The translations under genes and the position numbers were made by a program. Shown here one piece after another: positions 48,511 through 57,513 of a stretch of 64,000 nt of DNA. A model generated the notes under the pieces. It did not search any database. It worked only from the letters and a program-made list of their open reading frames with translations, and was not told where the DNA came from. Origin of the DNA: CAZEDK01 sp964511025. Its GTDB lineage: Bacteria > Patescibacteriota > Gracilibacteria > UBA1369 > GWF2-33-10. Every line of letters begins with the position of its first letter. Position 1 is the stretch's first letter. The stretch spans positions 31,032 to 95,031 of the forward strand of contig CAZEDK010000001.1 in NCBI GenBank assembly GCA_964511025.1, read 5' to 3'.

Positions 48511-49740
48511 ATGCCGACATTTAGAGAAAATCTTCAAAACGCAATAATGGTGGGCAATATCCCTGCTATTGTGATTAACATGGTAAGTGATGCTGTCGAA
48601 CAAAGAGCAAGCGATATACACATAGAACCTTCAAAAAACGTCATCAGAATCAGATTTAGAGTTGATGGAGTCTTGCGAATTGTAGTGGAATATCCTCACA
48701 ACCTTCACCCTGCAGTTGTCTCAAGAATTAAAATTTTATCAAATCTCAAAATTGACGAACAAAGAATGCCACAGGATGGACGCGCTCAAGTCACAACCCA
48801 AGACAACAAAGAATTGGATTTACGTGTTTCAACTCTACCGACAATTCATGGAGAAAAAATAGTAATGCGTATTCAAGATGAATCAAGAACTATCCCAACT
48901 TTGGAACAACTTGGCATTGAAGGATCGCCATTGGAAAGATTAAAAAAAAGCCTCGAAGAACCTAATGGAATAATATTGACAAGCGGACCTACAGGTTCCG
49001 GTAAGACTACCACATTGTACGCATGTTTAAATATACTAAACAAAGCAGATGTAAATATTCTTACAATAGAAGATCCGGTGGAGATACAAATGGACGGATT
49101 AAATCAAAGCCAAGTACATCCTGATATTGACTACACTTTTGCAAGCGGACTAAGAACTGCGCTCAGACAAGATCCTGACATTATAATGGTAGGAGAAATT
49201 CGTGATAAAGAAACTATCAATATAGCAATAGAAGCATCACTGACAGGTCACTTAGTTTTGTCTACAATTCACACAAACAGTTCAATTGAGACTCTAACTC
49301 GTATCATTAATATGGGTATAGCTACTTTTTTGATGACATCGACTATAAGATGCATAATCGCACAAAGACTCGTGAGAAGAATTTGTCCTGAGTGCAAAAA
49401 ACCGGCGGAATTTGATACTCGTACAGCAGAAGAGATCAAAGCAACAGTTTCAAAAATTCCAAATTTTGACACTAAAACTCTTGAAAATCTAATATTATTT
49501 GAGGCAGCAGGATGTGAAAAATGCAACAACATAGGTTACAAAGGTCGAATCGGTTTGTATGAAGTATTACTAATGACAGACAGTCTTAGAAGATTAATTC
49601 TGGACGGCAGGTCAACAATTGATATAAAAGAAAAAGCAATTGCAGAGGGAATGATAACTTTGGAACAAACAGGATTCCTAAAAGCTATACAAGGACTAAC
49701 AAGTCTTAGTGAGGTTTACAGAGTCGCTAATAAAGATTAA
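48511..49740 (+). CDS. pilB: Type IV pilus assembly ATPase PilB (GspE family), short form
   Basis: The 409-residue motor has RASDIHIEPSK and RIRFRVDGVLR in the N2 domain (about 33-57). Walker A is GPTGSGKTTTLYA (about 155-167), Walker B DPDIIMVGEIRDKE (about 220-233), and the zinc site comprises CPECKK (about 293-298) and CEKCNNIGYKGRIGLYEVL (about 332-350). It lacks the usual N-terminal MshEN domain (PilB is typically around 560 residues). It powers pilus extension, opposing PilT at 10.3 kb. It is followed directly by pilC. Confidence 0.93.
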   Translation: MPTFRENLQNAIMVGNIPAIVINMVSDAVEQRASDIHIEPSKNVIRIRFRVDGVLRIVVEYPHNLHPAVVSRIKILSNLKIDEQRMPQDGRAQVTTQDNKELDLRVSTLPTIHGEKIVMRIQDESRTIPTLEQLGIEGSPLERLKKSLEEPNGIILTSGPTGSGKTTTLYACLNILNKADVNILTIEDPVEIQMDGLNQSQVHPDIDYTFASGLRTALRQDPDIIMVGEIRDKETINIAIEASLTGHLVLSTIHTNSSIETLTRIINMGIATFLMTSTIRCIIAQRLVRRICPECKKPAEFDTRTAEEIKATVSKIPNFDTKTLENLILFEAAGCEKCNNIGYKGRIGLYEVLLMTDSLRRLILDGRSTIDIKEKAIAEGMITLEQTGFLKAIQGLTSLSEVYRVANKD

Positions 49741-49747
49741 TACAAAT

Positions 49748-50983
49748 ATGGAAGAAGTTAAAAAAAATACAGATATTTTTAATTTTGAAATTGAGGCAAT
49801 TCCTGAAACTCTCAGCAGTGCAAAAGATCATAAAGCTAATAATTTTCGAGACAAGTTAAAATTCTTAGAATACACAAAAACCGGTCATCCAATAAAAGAT
49901 TTTTTAGTTGGACTAAACGATCAGGTGGAAAATTTAAGCAAAGTAAAAGCAAAAGAAAAAGCAACTTTTTTTCGATTACTCGCTGTCATGATCAACGCAG
50001 GCATACCAATTGTTGAATCACTCACTGTACTTGCGAATCAAACTAAGAATCCAAGACTTAAAAAAAATATTTCAAAAATTGCTGATGAAATAAAAAAAGG
50101 AAGCAAATTATCAGAATCAATGAAAAAATATTCAGGTGTGTTCAATGAGTCCGATATAGGTATGATAGCAGCTGGTGAAATCTCCGGAAGATTGAATGGA
50201 GTACTGCAGGATATCGCAGCAGATACAGAAAAAAGCGCTTCACTAAAAGCAAAAATAAAAGGAGCGCTCACATATCCAATCGTGGTTATGTTCATTCTAG
50301 CTACTGCAATTACATTGCTAATGGTAATGGTAGTACCTCAAATCACTTCCCTATTCACAGGATCAGGTCAAGTGTTACCTCCAGCCACACAAATGCTAAT
50401 AAATATCAGTGATTTTTTGAGAAATAATATACTTTTAGTGACACTGTCGCCATTTTTGTTAGTTGGCACGATGTCTCTTATCAGAAAAACCGAATTAGGT
50501 AAATATTATACTGATTTTTTGTTATTACTAATACCGGTATTTGGTCAATTGAATAGAAAAGCTGCGCTGAGCAGATTTAGCAGAATGATCAGCAACTTGC
50601 TCAAAAGTGGTATAAGTATAGTTGAAGCATTGATTATTACGGCAAATAGCATTGGCAATGATGTATATAAAAGAAGAATAATCGTATCATCAAAAGATAT
50701 AGCGCAAGGTATTCCTATGGGTGAAAATTTACGTGGCAATGAGCGTTTATTCCCAACAATGGTCGTCAGTATGGTAGCTATAGGAGAACAAACAGGTGAA
50801 ATTTCAACCGTTATGGATAAAATTGCAGATTTTTATGAAGAAGAAGTGGATTTAATGAGTAGCAATTTTTCAAAACTGCTTGAACCGTTAATATTAGTTG
50901 TCGTTGGTGTCACAGTAGGTGGAATAGTGGCTGCGGTAATGCAACCTATTATGTCTCTTACGGATATGGCTGGCAGTATGTGA
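49748..50983 (+). CDS. pilC: Type IV pilus inner-membrane platform protein PilC
   Basis: The 411-residue product has two T2SSF (GspF) domains (about 75-200 and about 280-400). ATFFRLLAVMINAGIPIVESL and FSRMISNLLKSGISIVEAL are the matching starts of the repeats. Three or four membrane spans are visible, the last at the C-terminus (ILVVVGVTVGGIVAAVMQPI). ATG 49748 is used; an upstream frame start at 49709 lies inside pilB. It ends the operon, and no pilin gene is attached. Confidence 0.93.
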   Translation: MEEVKKNTDIFNFEIEAIPETLSSAKDHKANNFRDKLKFLEYTKTGHPIKDFLVGLNDQVENLSKVKAKEKATFFRLLAVMINAGIPIVESLTVLANQTKNPRLKKNISKIADEIKKGSKLSESMKKYSGVFNESDIGMIAAGEISGRLNGVLQDIAADTEKSASLKAKIKGALTYPIVVMFILATAITLLMVMVVPQITSLFTGSGQVLPPATQMLINISDFLRNNILLVTLSPFLLVGTMSLIRKTELGKYYTDFLLLLIPVFGQLNRKAALSRFSRMISNLLKSGISIVEALIITANSIGNDVYKRRIIVSSKDIAQGIPMGENLRGNERLFPTMVVSMVAIGEQTGEISTVMDKIADFYEEEVDLMSSNFSKLLEPLILVVVGVTVGGIVAAVMQPIMSLTDMAGSM

Positions 50984-50992
50984 AAGAATAAA

Positions 50993-51577
50993 TCAAAGTT
51001 TATGTTGATGTATCATATTTACTAACAAATCTTTTAAAGCTTCACTATTTTTAATAGCATTGTCATGAGCAAGTAAATTTTGTTGCCTAAGTATTTGCCG
51101 CTCAACTTCTTTTGGGTTGGATGCATTTGCTAGAATAAAAGAATTTCCAGTACCTATTTTCGAAACTTCTATATCACCAAATCCAAATATAGTCTGCGCA
51201 AAACCTTTCTTACTCCAGCTTACGCCTTCTATAGTTTGATACTCAATCCTACTGGACGCATTATTAAAAAACCCATTCCATTCTACAATAAGCAGTGAAA
51301 GACTTGTAATTAACATTGCATCAAAATACCAATCCATTAATTCATAAACAAAAAACAGGATACCAATGCCACCCCAAATAAGCATAATATATTTAGTAAG
51401 CGGAAATAAAAACCAAATAATTGCCGGCATTAAAATACCAAATAATATTTTTTTAAGGAGCGGTCGATAATGTGTCCAAAAATGTTTATGAGCTACAAAT
51501 ATTACTTTCTCATCAGCTTCCAAATAGCCTCTAAAGAGAAAAGTGCCAAAAATTCTTGATATAAATGCAAAAAACAT
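50993..51577 (-). CDS. Membrane protein with bacterial PH domain (bPH2/YdbS-like)
   Basis: A 194-residue protein. Residues 1-90 contain a pair of membrane spans (about 44-62 and 66-85) after the short lead-in YLEADEKVIFVAHKHFW. Residues about 90-165 form the PH-like beta domain (MLITSLSLLIVEWNGFF, SSRIEYQTIEGVSW, TIFGFGDIEVSKIG). The C-terminal tail is helical. Such proteins are widespread membrane factors of unknown function. The gene converges on pilC, 9 bases apart. Confidence 0.82.
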   Translation of the reverse strand: MFFAFISRIFGTFLFRGYLEADEKVIFVAHKHFWTHYRPLLKKILFGILMPAIIWFLFPLTKYIMLIWGGIGILFFVYELMDWYFDAMLITSLSLLIVEWNGFFNNASSRIEYQTIEGVSWSKKGFAQTIFGFGDIEVSKIGTGNSFILANASNPKEVERQILRQQNLLAHDNAIKNSEALKDLLVNMIHQHKL

Positions 51578-51709
51578 TCTGTATAAATAATTTCACTTGG
51601 ATTTTAACATTAATAATCCAAACATTTCAAACAACAAATTCCTTAGTTCGATCTATTTGACGCTTGATATAGCTTTATTCTTAATATATGTTTTAGATAC
51701 TTAATAAAA

Positions 51710-52384
51710 ATGGATCAAAACAATCAAAAATCATCTTATTTCAAAGATCTAGGACTGTTTATACTAGATATTTTGATTAATGCGGTTGTTATTATTGCTC
51801 TCGTCCTACTGATCAGAAAATATCTAATGGCCCCTTTTCAGGTTTACGGTCCATCCATGTGCGACACATTAAACTTTTACGAAGATAGCTGTAAACAAGC
51901 AGCAGGTGAATACTTAATCATTAACAAATTTATATATGAAGTGTTTTCAGGCAATCCACAAAGAGGTGACATTATAGTATTCAAAGAGCCTGTCAAGGAG
52001 GAAGAATTTTATATTAAAAGAGTAATTGGTGTACCTGGCGATACGGTTATCCTTGAAGATGGATTTGTATACATAAAAAATGAAAAATTTCCTAATGGAA
52101 TCAAATTAGATGAAATTTCATATTTAAATGACATAAATTTTGGCAAAACAAAAGCTTTCAAAAAAACATTAACTCAATTCATTGTTCCGGAAAATTCTTA
52201 TTTTGTCCTTGGTGATAATAGAACTGCAAGTGCAGATAGTAGACGTTTTTTTATGGATAATGGTTCAACTGATACAAGCAAAGCTTTCATTAAAAAAGAT
52301 TTAATAATGGGAAAAGCACTAGTGGTAATTTGGCCACCAAAAAATATCAGAATTTTGAGAAATCCAAACTATGGCGCGTTATAA
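51710..52384 (+). CDS. lepB: Signal peptidase I
   Basis: This 224-residue membrane serine protease has one span (about 16-36). The Ser-Lys dyad is Ser49 in VYGPSMCDTL and Lys103 in EFYIKRVIGVPGD. The third block, FVLGDNRTASADSR (box E), lies near 161-174. It cleaves signal peptides from exported proteins such as the lamin-tail protein in this window. Its end overlaps the convergent metG gene by 6 bases. The short Cys-containing insertion between Ser49 and the beta barrel (EDSCKQAAG) is a small oddity. Confidence 0.95.
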   Translation: MDQNNQKSSYFKDLGLFILDILINAVVIIALVLLIRKYLMAPFQVYGPSMCDTLNFYEDSCKQAAGEYLIINKFIYEVFSGNPQRGDIIVFKEPVKEEEFYIKRVIGVPGDTVILEDGFVYIKNEKFPNGIKLDEISYLNDINFGKTKAFKKTLTQFIVPENSYFVLGDNRTASADSRRFFMDNGSTDTSKAFIKKDLIMGKALVVIWPPKNIRILRNPNYGAL

Positions 52385-53905
52385 AATCTGATCAATTCTA
52401 GGAAAAAGAATCTCAGGCTTTGAAATTTTATAAGTTTTTTCAAGAAAAGAATTTTTTGCAAAATATGAATCTTGTAAAATTTTTGAATTTTTGGCGTTTT
52501 TCAAAATAGAATCTAAAATAACAATCGCTTTTTTAGGAATATATGGTAAAAGCAAAAGGGCAATCACGTTTATCACTGAAAGCAAATCAAATAAAACCTG
52601 TTTCAGCTCTTCATTTTTGCTTTCTTTTGCAAGAATCCATGGTTTTTGTTGGTCAACATACAAATTTGCAAAATTAATAAGGGATATCACTTCTTCAATT
52701 GCCTTTTTTAAATCAAAATTAGCAAATTGCTTAGAATATCCAGCTACTATTTTCTGAACTTCTATCACAACTGTAGCTGAGATAGATTCTGCAGATATTT
52801 CATTACCAAAATACTTCATAACCATTGCTGTAACTCTACTCAGCAAATTTCCCAAAGAATTTGCCAATTCACTATTATAAATATCAAGAAACCTGTCCAT
52901 AGCAAAATCCCCATCATCCAAAGTTGGTATCTCTCTAAGCAAATAATAACGCAACGCATCAGTTCCATATTTAGCAGAGATTTCTATCGGATCAACTATA
53001 TTGCCAAGAGTTTTACTCATTTTTTTCCCTTCACTTGTAACAAAGCCATGAACCATTAAGACTTTTGGCAAAGGAAGATTTACGGACATAAGCATTGCAG
53101 GCCAATAAATCGCATGAAATTTGATAATATCCTTACCAATCAAATTCACGTCATTTGGCCAAAATTTCTTATAATTTGGACCTTCGCTAAAGAAATCAAG
53201 ACCGGTAATATAGTTAGAAAGAGCATCACACCAAACATACATGACGTGTGAATGATCTGATGGAACTTCAACTCCCCAAGATAAAGAAGATTTCGGTCTG
53301 GAAAAACTTACATCGTCAAGCTCATCAAGCATATTCAAAACTTCACGTTTTCTAAATCGTGGATAAATTTGCAATTCATCAGACTCAATTTTTTGATGTA
53401 TAGCTTCTTTGTATTTAGAAAGTCTAAAAAAATAATTCTCTTCTTCAAGCAAATCTGGAACTCTATCGTGATTTTCACATTTACCATCAATTAAATCTTT
53501 TCCCAACTTAAATGACTCACATCCATAACAATAAAGACCGCTATGCTTTTTTTTATAAATATCTCCAGCATTTTCAAGCATTGTCCAAAGTTTCTGAGCG
53601 CCTTTTTTCAACATTTCATCACTTGTTCTATAAAAAAGTTCATTTGATAGATCAAGCTTAGAACATAAATCCGTAAAATAATTTAGATTTTTATTTACCA
53701 AATCTTGCGGTGATAAATTTTCGTCTTTTGCGGTTTTTGCAATTTTGATGCCGTGCTCATCTGTGCCCGTAGAATACAGAACTTCATCCCCTATCATTCT
53801 GTGATATCTTGCAAGACAATCGGCCTGCACAAATTCCAAAGCGTGACCCAAATGAGGTTTCGCATTAGGATAAGCAATTGCGGTTGAAATATAAAATTTC
53901 GACAT
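52379..53905 (-). CDS. metG: Methionyl-tRNA synthetase
   Basis: The 508-residue class I synthetase has the HIGH motif as HLGH (about 18-21) in AKPHLGHALEF and KMSKS as KKMSKTLGN (about 294-302). The zinc knuckle is CYGCE plus GKCENH (about 126-148). The C-terminal anticodon-binding helical domain is present, but the extra OB-fold dimerisation domain of many bacterial MetRS is absent. Nothing suggests loss of function. It converges with lepB and is divergent from the tRNA genes. Confidence 0.97.
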   Translation of the reverse strand: MSKFYISTAIAYPNAKPHLGHALEFVQADCLARYHRMIGDEVLYSTGTDEHGIKIAKTAKDENLSPQDLVNKNLNYFTDLCSKLDLSNELFYRTSDEMLKKGAQKLWTMLENAGDIYKKKHSGLYCYGCESFKLGKDLIDGKCENHDRVPDLLEEENYFFRLSKYKEAIHQKIESDELQIYPRFRKREVLNMLDELDDVSFSRPKSSLSWGVEVPSDHSHVMYVWCDALSNYITGLDFFSEGPNYKKFWPNDVNLIGKDIIKFHAIYWPAMLMSVNLPLPKVLMVHGFVTSEGKKMSKTLGNIVDPIEISAKYGTDALRYYLLREIPTLDDGDFAMDRFLDIYNSELANSLGNLLSRVTAMVMKYFGNEISAESISATVVIEVQKIVAGYSKQFANFDLKKAIEEVISLINFANLYVDQQKPWILAKESKNEELKQVLFDLLSVINVIALLLLPYIPKKAIVILDSILKNAKNSKILQDSYFAKNSFLEKTYKISKPEILFPRIDQIL

Positions 53906-53931
53906 TTACTTAGATTACAAAAGTTATAGAC

Positions 53932-53940
53932 TGATATAAT
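53932..53940 (+). promoter_or_regulatory. Extended -10 element before tRNA-Cys
   Basis: TGATATAAT at 53932-53940, about 79 bases before tRNA-Cys, the fourth occurrence of this string in the window. It would transcribe tRNA-Cys and perhaps tRNA-Leu. Confidence 0.5.
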
Positions 53941-54018
53941 CATACATTAATGAAAGCTTGAAGGATAGAGTTTTGTATGATAAGTTTTTTGCAGGTATGT
54001 CTTTTTGAAAGCTTTTTC

Positions 54019-54093
54019 GGCGACGTCGCCAAGTGGTAAGGCATCGGTTTGCAAAACCGCTACACGTCGGTTCGATCCCGACCGTCGCCTCCA
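54019..54093 (+). tRNA. tRNA-Cys (GCA)
   Basis: Cloverleaf with acceptor GGCGACG/CGTCGCC, anticodon arm CGGTTTGCAAAACCG (anticodon GCA) and T arm TCGGTTCGATCCCGA. Discriminator U and encoded CCA. The length is 75 bases including CCA. Confidence 0.97.
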
Positions 54094-54101
54094 ATCTTAA
54101 A

Positions 54102-54164
54102 ATACAGGGATTAGGGATAAAAATACAGGGATTAGGGATAAAAATACAGGGATTAGGGATAAGT
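54102..54164 (+). repeat. Three 21-bp direct repeats between tRNA genes, built from heptamers
   Basis: Three near-exact 21-bp copies of ATACAGG GATTAGG GATAAAA start at 54102, 54123 and 54144. Each is three related heptamers. They lie in the spacer between tRNA-Cys and tRNA-Leu, followed by GTATTAA-type units. Confidence 0.85.
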
Positions 54165-54236
54165 ATAAAGTATTAAGGGAAATGTGGAAGAAAAGCCCTT
54201 TATACATTATACCAATCCCTATATACTTAAAAAAAT

Positions 54237-54325
54237 GCCCGGATGGCGGAATTGGTAGACGCGCAGGACTTAAAATCCTGTTTCCGTTTGCGGAAGTGTG
54301 GGTTCGATTCCCACTCCGGGCACCA
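54237..54325 (+). tRNA. tRNA-Leu (UAA)
   Basis: An 89-base class II tRNA with acceptor GCCCGGA/TCCGGGC, anticodon loop CTTAAAA (anticodon TAA) and a long variable arm (TTTCCGTTTGCGGAAG). T arm GTGGGTTCGATTCCCAC, discriminator A and encoded CCA. Confidence 0.97.
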
Positions 54326-54337
54326 GAATAAAAAATT

Positions 54338-55285
54338 CTAGAATCTATTTATAACACTCCCTCCACCTATAGCAATAGCATGAGACGCATTTTTTGGCAC
54401 ATATACTTCAATTTCATGTTCTTTTAAAAGTTTCCTGATTGCATCCAAAATCTCTTCCATCAAAATCAATTTTCCGACCAATATCACTTCTTTTACCATA
54501 TAAGCTTTTGTGGCAAATATGATATTGGTTGCTATAGCCTGAGCAACTAAATTAACTATACCTACAGCTAAATCAGCCTTACTAAAATCAATATTTCTAA
54601 CTAATTTCCCCAAATTTGAAGCTGTATTATCTTGCGACACAATACCTATTGAAGATCCAACTATCTCACCAACACTTAAATCTACTTTTTTAATATCCCC
54701 CTTTTTAAACATTTCCTTCAGCTTCAAAATATCTGTTTCACCAAGTATTTCTTTGCACAAACCCAAAAAAGTTCCACCACCAATCCCCGTGCCACCAATA
54801 TGCTGGACAGAGAGCTGAGAGCTGAGAGCTGAGAACTGAGAACTGAGAACTGAGAACTGAGTTCGCGGAGTATTTACTTCCACCTCAGCTCTCAGCTCCC
54901 CGCCAGAATGATGTCGGGCTGGTCGACTCTCAGTTCTAACTAAAACCATACATGTCCCCGTCCCCATACTAACCGTCAAGAACTTATCTTCTCTCAAATC
55001 ATTTTTTGCTAAATAATAAGCTCCTCTGCCGATAGCATCTATTTCTGGAATTTTAGTTATATCTATATTAGATATGCTATTTTCAAAAAATTGTGTTTTA
55101 CCACCTGTAATAAATATTTTATCTATATTTTTCAAAGAAATTTTGCTTTTTGTAAAAAAATCTCTTACCGAATTAACAGATTTAAACTGAAGCGCTTCAA
55201 AACTCTTTATTTCATTTATTAAAGAATTTTTCCATACAACCATATCAACAGTAGACGCCCCAAAATCAAAAGAATAATACTTCAT
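54338..55285 (-). CDS. coaW: Type II pantothenate kinase with repeat-encoded insertion
   Basis: A 315-residue ASKHA-fold kinase, the first step of CoA synthesis. Phosphate-loop YYSFDFGASTVDMVVW (about 3-18), KIFITGGKTQFF, the EIDAIGRGAYYL acid block, VSMGTGTCM (about 105-113) and GGTGIGGGTFLGL (about 164-176) follow the Staphylococcus CoaW order. Between the last two blocks about 45 residues are extra. They are encoded by CTCAGTT-family heptamers (54813-54861 and short flanking runs) plus a GC-rich palindromic insert near 54898-54925. This falls in a beta-hairpin loop of the known fold, so activity may survive. It is 12 bases from tRNA-Leu, convergent. Confidence 0.85.
   Translation of the reverse strand: MKYYSFDFGASTVDMVVWKNSLINEIKSFEALQFKSVNSVRDFFTKSKISLKNIDKIFITGGKTQFFENSISNIDITKIPEIDAIGRGAYYLAKNDLREDKFLTVSMGTGTCMVLVRTESRPARHHSGGELRAEVEVNTPRTQFSVLSSQFSALSSQLSVQHIGGTGIGGGTFLGLCKEILGETDILKLKEMFKKGDIKKVDLSVGEIVGSSIGIVSQDNTASNLGKLVRNIDFSKADLAVGIVNLVAQAIATNIIFATKAYMVKEVILVGKLILMEEILDAIRKLLKEHEIEVYVPKNASHAIAIGGGSVINRF
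54813..54861 (-). repeat. Seven heptamers inside coaW (AGCTGAG/AACTGAG)
   Basis: Three AGCTGAG and four AACTGAG units, the reverse complement of the CTCAGCT/CTCAGTT family. Shorter runs of the same units lie at about 54883-54897 and 54926-54936, interrupted by a CCCGCC...TCGGGCTGG palindromic insert. All are translated in coaW (T-Q-F-S-V-L-S-S-Q-F-S-A-L). Confidence 0.93.
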
Positions 55286-55428
55286 AAAAATTCATAATTA
55301 ACCTAATTAAACAACGATAAAAAAAAATTGCAAGGAGTCTTATCATATTTCATTTTCCAAAAAGCTCTAAAGCACATAGAATGTAAACCGTCTTTACAGA
55401 CCTTTTACTTAAAATTTAAAATTTTATC

Positions 55429-57501
55429 ATGCCAAAACCGTTTATAGCTATAATAGTAAGCATATTTGCCATCCTATATGCCATTATTTTGATCAAGCAA
55501 ATACTTGCAAAAAACAGTGGTAATCAAAAAATGCAAGATATTTCGTCAGCTATCGAAGATGGAGCTATGGCCTTTATACATAGAGAATATAAAACAATTG
55601 CAATTTTTTCTATTATCGTATTTTTGCTACTTGGTTTCGGTTTATCAAACAAAGAATACAACACCGGATATTTAACAGCCATATCTTTCTTGGTTGGAGC
55701 TATACTATCTGCAGTTTCCGGCTTTGTCGGGATGAAAACAGCCGTCAAAACAAATGTAAGGACTACTCAAGGCGCAAAAAATAGTCTATCTGAAGCTTTT
55801 TCCATAGCTGTCAAAGGTGGCGTCGTAAGTGGTCTTTTTATAGCAAGTTTGGGACTGCTTGGACTTTCTAGCTTGTATTATATTTTTCAAGTAAAAATGG
55901 GCATCCCAGTAGAATCCACAATGCAAATACTCGTCGGACTAGCGCTTGGCGGTTCTTTGATCTGTCTTTTTGCAAGAATAGCCGGAGGAATATACACAAA
56001 AGCTGCTGATGTTGGAGCCGATTTGGTTGGCAAAGTAGAAGCCGGTATCCCTGAAGATGACCCAAGAAATCCTGCCGTAATTGCAGATAATGTTGGTGAC
56101 AACGTTGGAGATTGTGCAGGTATGGCAGCAGATCTTTTTGAAACATACGTGGTTACACTTATAGCTTGTATGATTATTGGCGCAGGATTATTTAATCAAG
56201 TAGGTGAAAGTGCGATTATGCTACCTCTTATTATAGGCGCAATATCAATAATAGGTTCTATATTTGCTACATTTTTTATCAAAATTGGGAAAGACAAAAA
56301 AATCATGAAAGCTTTATACAAGGGTCTTATAGCAAATGGAGCATTTTCCGCTCTAGGTTTTTATATAGCTATCAAAGTCATGTTCAATGGAGATATTTAT
56401 ATTTTCTTAGCTTCGCTTGTTGGTCTTGTGGTAACTGGATTAATTTTCGTTGCAACTGAATATTACACCGCAACTCAATTTGGACCAGTAAGAAGAATAG
56501 CAAAAGCCTCAGAAACAGGCGCAGGAACTAATATTATATTTGGTATCGGCGAAGGTTTTATGAGTGTTTTGCCTATTTTACTTATAATAGTGGCGGGCAT
56601 TATCCTTTCATTCATATTTGGTGAAAGATCTTCGCTTGCAAGTGGAATATATGGAATAGCATTAGGTGGAGTATCAATGTTGTCTGTAGCCGGCATGATA
56701 GTTGCATTGGATTCGTATGGTCCTATTACTGACAATGCAGGTGGTATAGCTGAAATGGCTGAACTGCCTGAAAGTGTAAGAAAAATTACAGACGCGCTTG
56801 ATGCTGTTGGAAATACAACAAAAGCAGTAACAAAAGGTTACGCTATAGGTTCAGCTGCTTTTGCCGCAGTAATTATGATGCAGGCTTACGCAAATGAACT
56901 TGGCAAAAATGTCGTTGAAGGTAATTTCACATTTGATTTAGCAAACCCTAAAGTGCTTATAGGAGTTCTTATTGGCGCGTCAATACCTTTTGTATTTTCT
57001 TCATTCTGTATGACTTCCGTAGGCAAAGCGGCGAATACTGTAGTGATAGAAGTAAGGAGACAATTTCGAGAAATCAAAGGTATCATGGAAGGAACTAACA
57101 AGCCAGAATATGCTACCTGCGTAGATATAGTGACAAAAGCCGCTCTGAAAGAAATGATTCTGCCTGGTATTTTGGCCGTATCAAGTCCTATAGCTATTGG
57201 ATTTATATTTGGACCTCTCACTCTAGCAGGTCTGCTTGCTGGTATCATTGCAAGCGGCTTTATGTTAGCTGTCTTCATGTCTAATACTGGTGGTGCATGG
57301 GACAATGCCAAAAAATATATCGAAGAAGGAAATTATGGTGGCAAAGGTTCAAATACTCACAAAGCAGCTGTAACAGGCGATACAGTGGGAGATCCATTCA
57401 AAGACACAGCAGGTCCTGCGCTCAATCCACTTATCAAAGTAATAAGCGCTATTTCTTTAATTATAGCACCACTAATCGCAGGAATTACTGGAATATTTTA
57501 A
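55429..57501 (+). CDS. hppA: Membrane-bound proton pyrophosphatase
   Basis: The 690-residue, about 16-span enzyme couples PPi hydrolysis to ion pumping. Its signatures are GGIYTKAADVGADLVGKVE (about 186-204), DNVGDNVGDCAGMAADLFE (about 221-239) and a GDTVGDPFKDTAGPALNP block near the end. The site that sets potassium need reads GNTTKAVTKG with Lys465 (not Ala), the form of potassium-independent, H+-pumping enzymes. That assignment follows the family rule and is not proven here. It offers a cheap way to energise the membrane in a cell with limited respiration. A small gene follows by 12 bases. Confidence 0.96.
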   Translation: MPKPFIAIIVSIFAILYAIILIKQILAKNSGNQKMQDISSAIEDGAMAFIHREYKTIAIFSIIVFLLLGFGLSNKEYNTGYLTAISFLVGAILSAVSGFVGMKTAVKTNVRTTQGAKNSLSEAFSIAVKGGVVSGLFIASLGLLGLSSLYYIFQVKMGIPVESTMQILVGLALGGSLICLFARIAGGIYTKAADVGADLVGKVEAGIPEDDPRNPAVIADNVGDNVGDCAGMAADLFETYVVTLIACMIIGAGLFNQVGESAIMLPLIIGAISIIGSIFATFFIKIGKDKKIMKALYKGLIANGAFSALGFYIAIKVMFNGDIYIFLASLVGLVVTGLIFVATEYYTATQFGPVRRIAKASETGAGTNIIFGIGEGFMSVLPILLIIVAGIILSFIFGERSSLASGIYGIALGGVSMLSVAGMIVALDSYGPITDNAGGIAEMAELPESVRKITDALDAVGNTTKAVTKGYAIGSAAFAAVIMMQAYANELGKNVVEGNFTFDLANPKVLIGVLIGASIPFVFSSFCMTSVGKAANTVVIEVRRQFREIKGIMEGTNKPEYATCVDIVTKAALKEMILPGILAVSSPIAIGFIFGPLTLAGLLAGIIASGFMLAVFMSNTGGAWDNAKKYIEEGNYGGKGSNTHKAAVTGDTVGDPFKDTAGPALNPLIKVISAISLIIAPLIAGITGIF

Positions 57502-57513
57502 TCGTATAAAAAT

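Noticed and set aside
52379..53905. Truncated MetRS because the C-terminal OB domain is missing
   Set aside because: Many bacterial MetRS naturally lack this domain; all catalytic and anticodon-binding parts are present.
54102..54164. Small CRISPR array or attachment site next to tRNA genes
   Set aside because: Direct 21-bp repeats abut each other with no spacers, and no part matches the tRNA 3' ends. No integrase is nearby.
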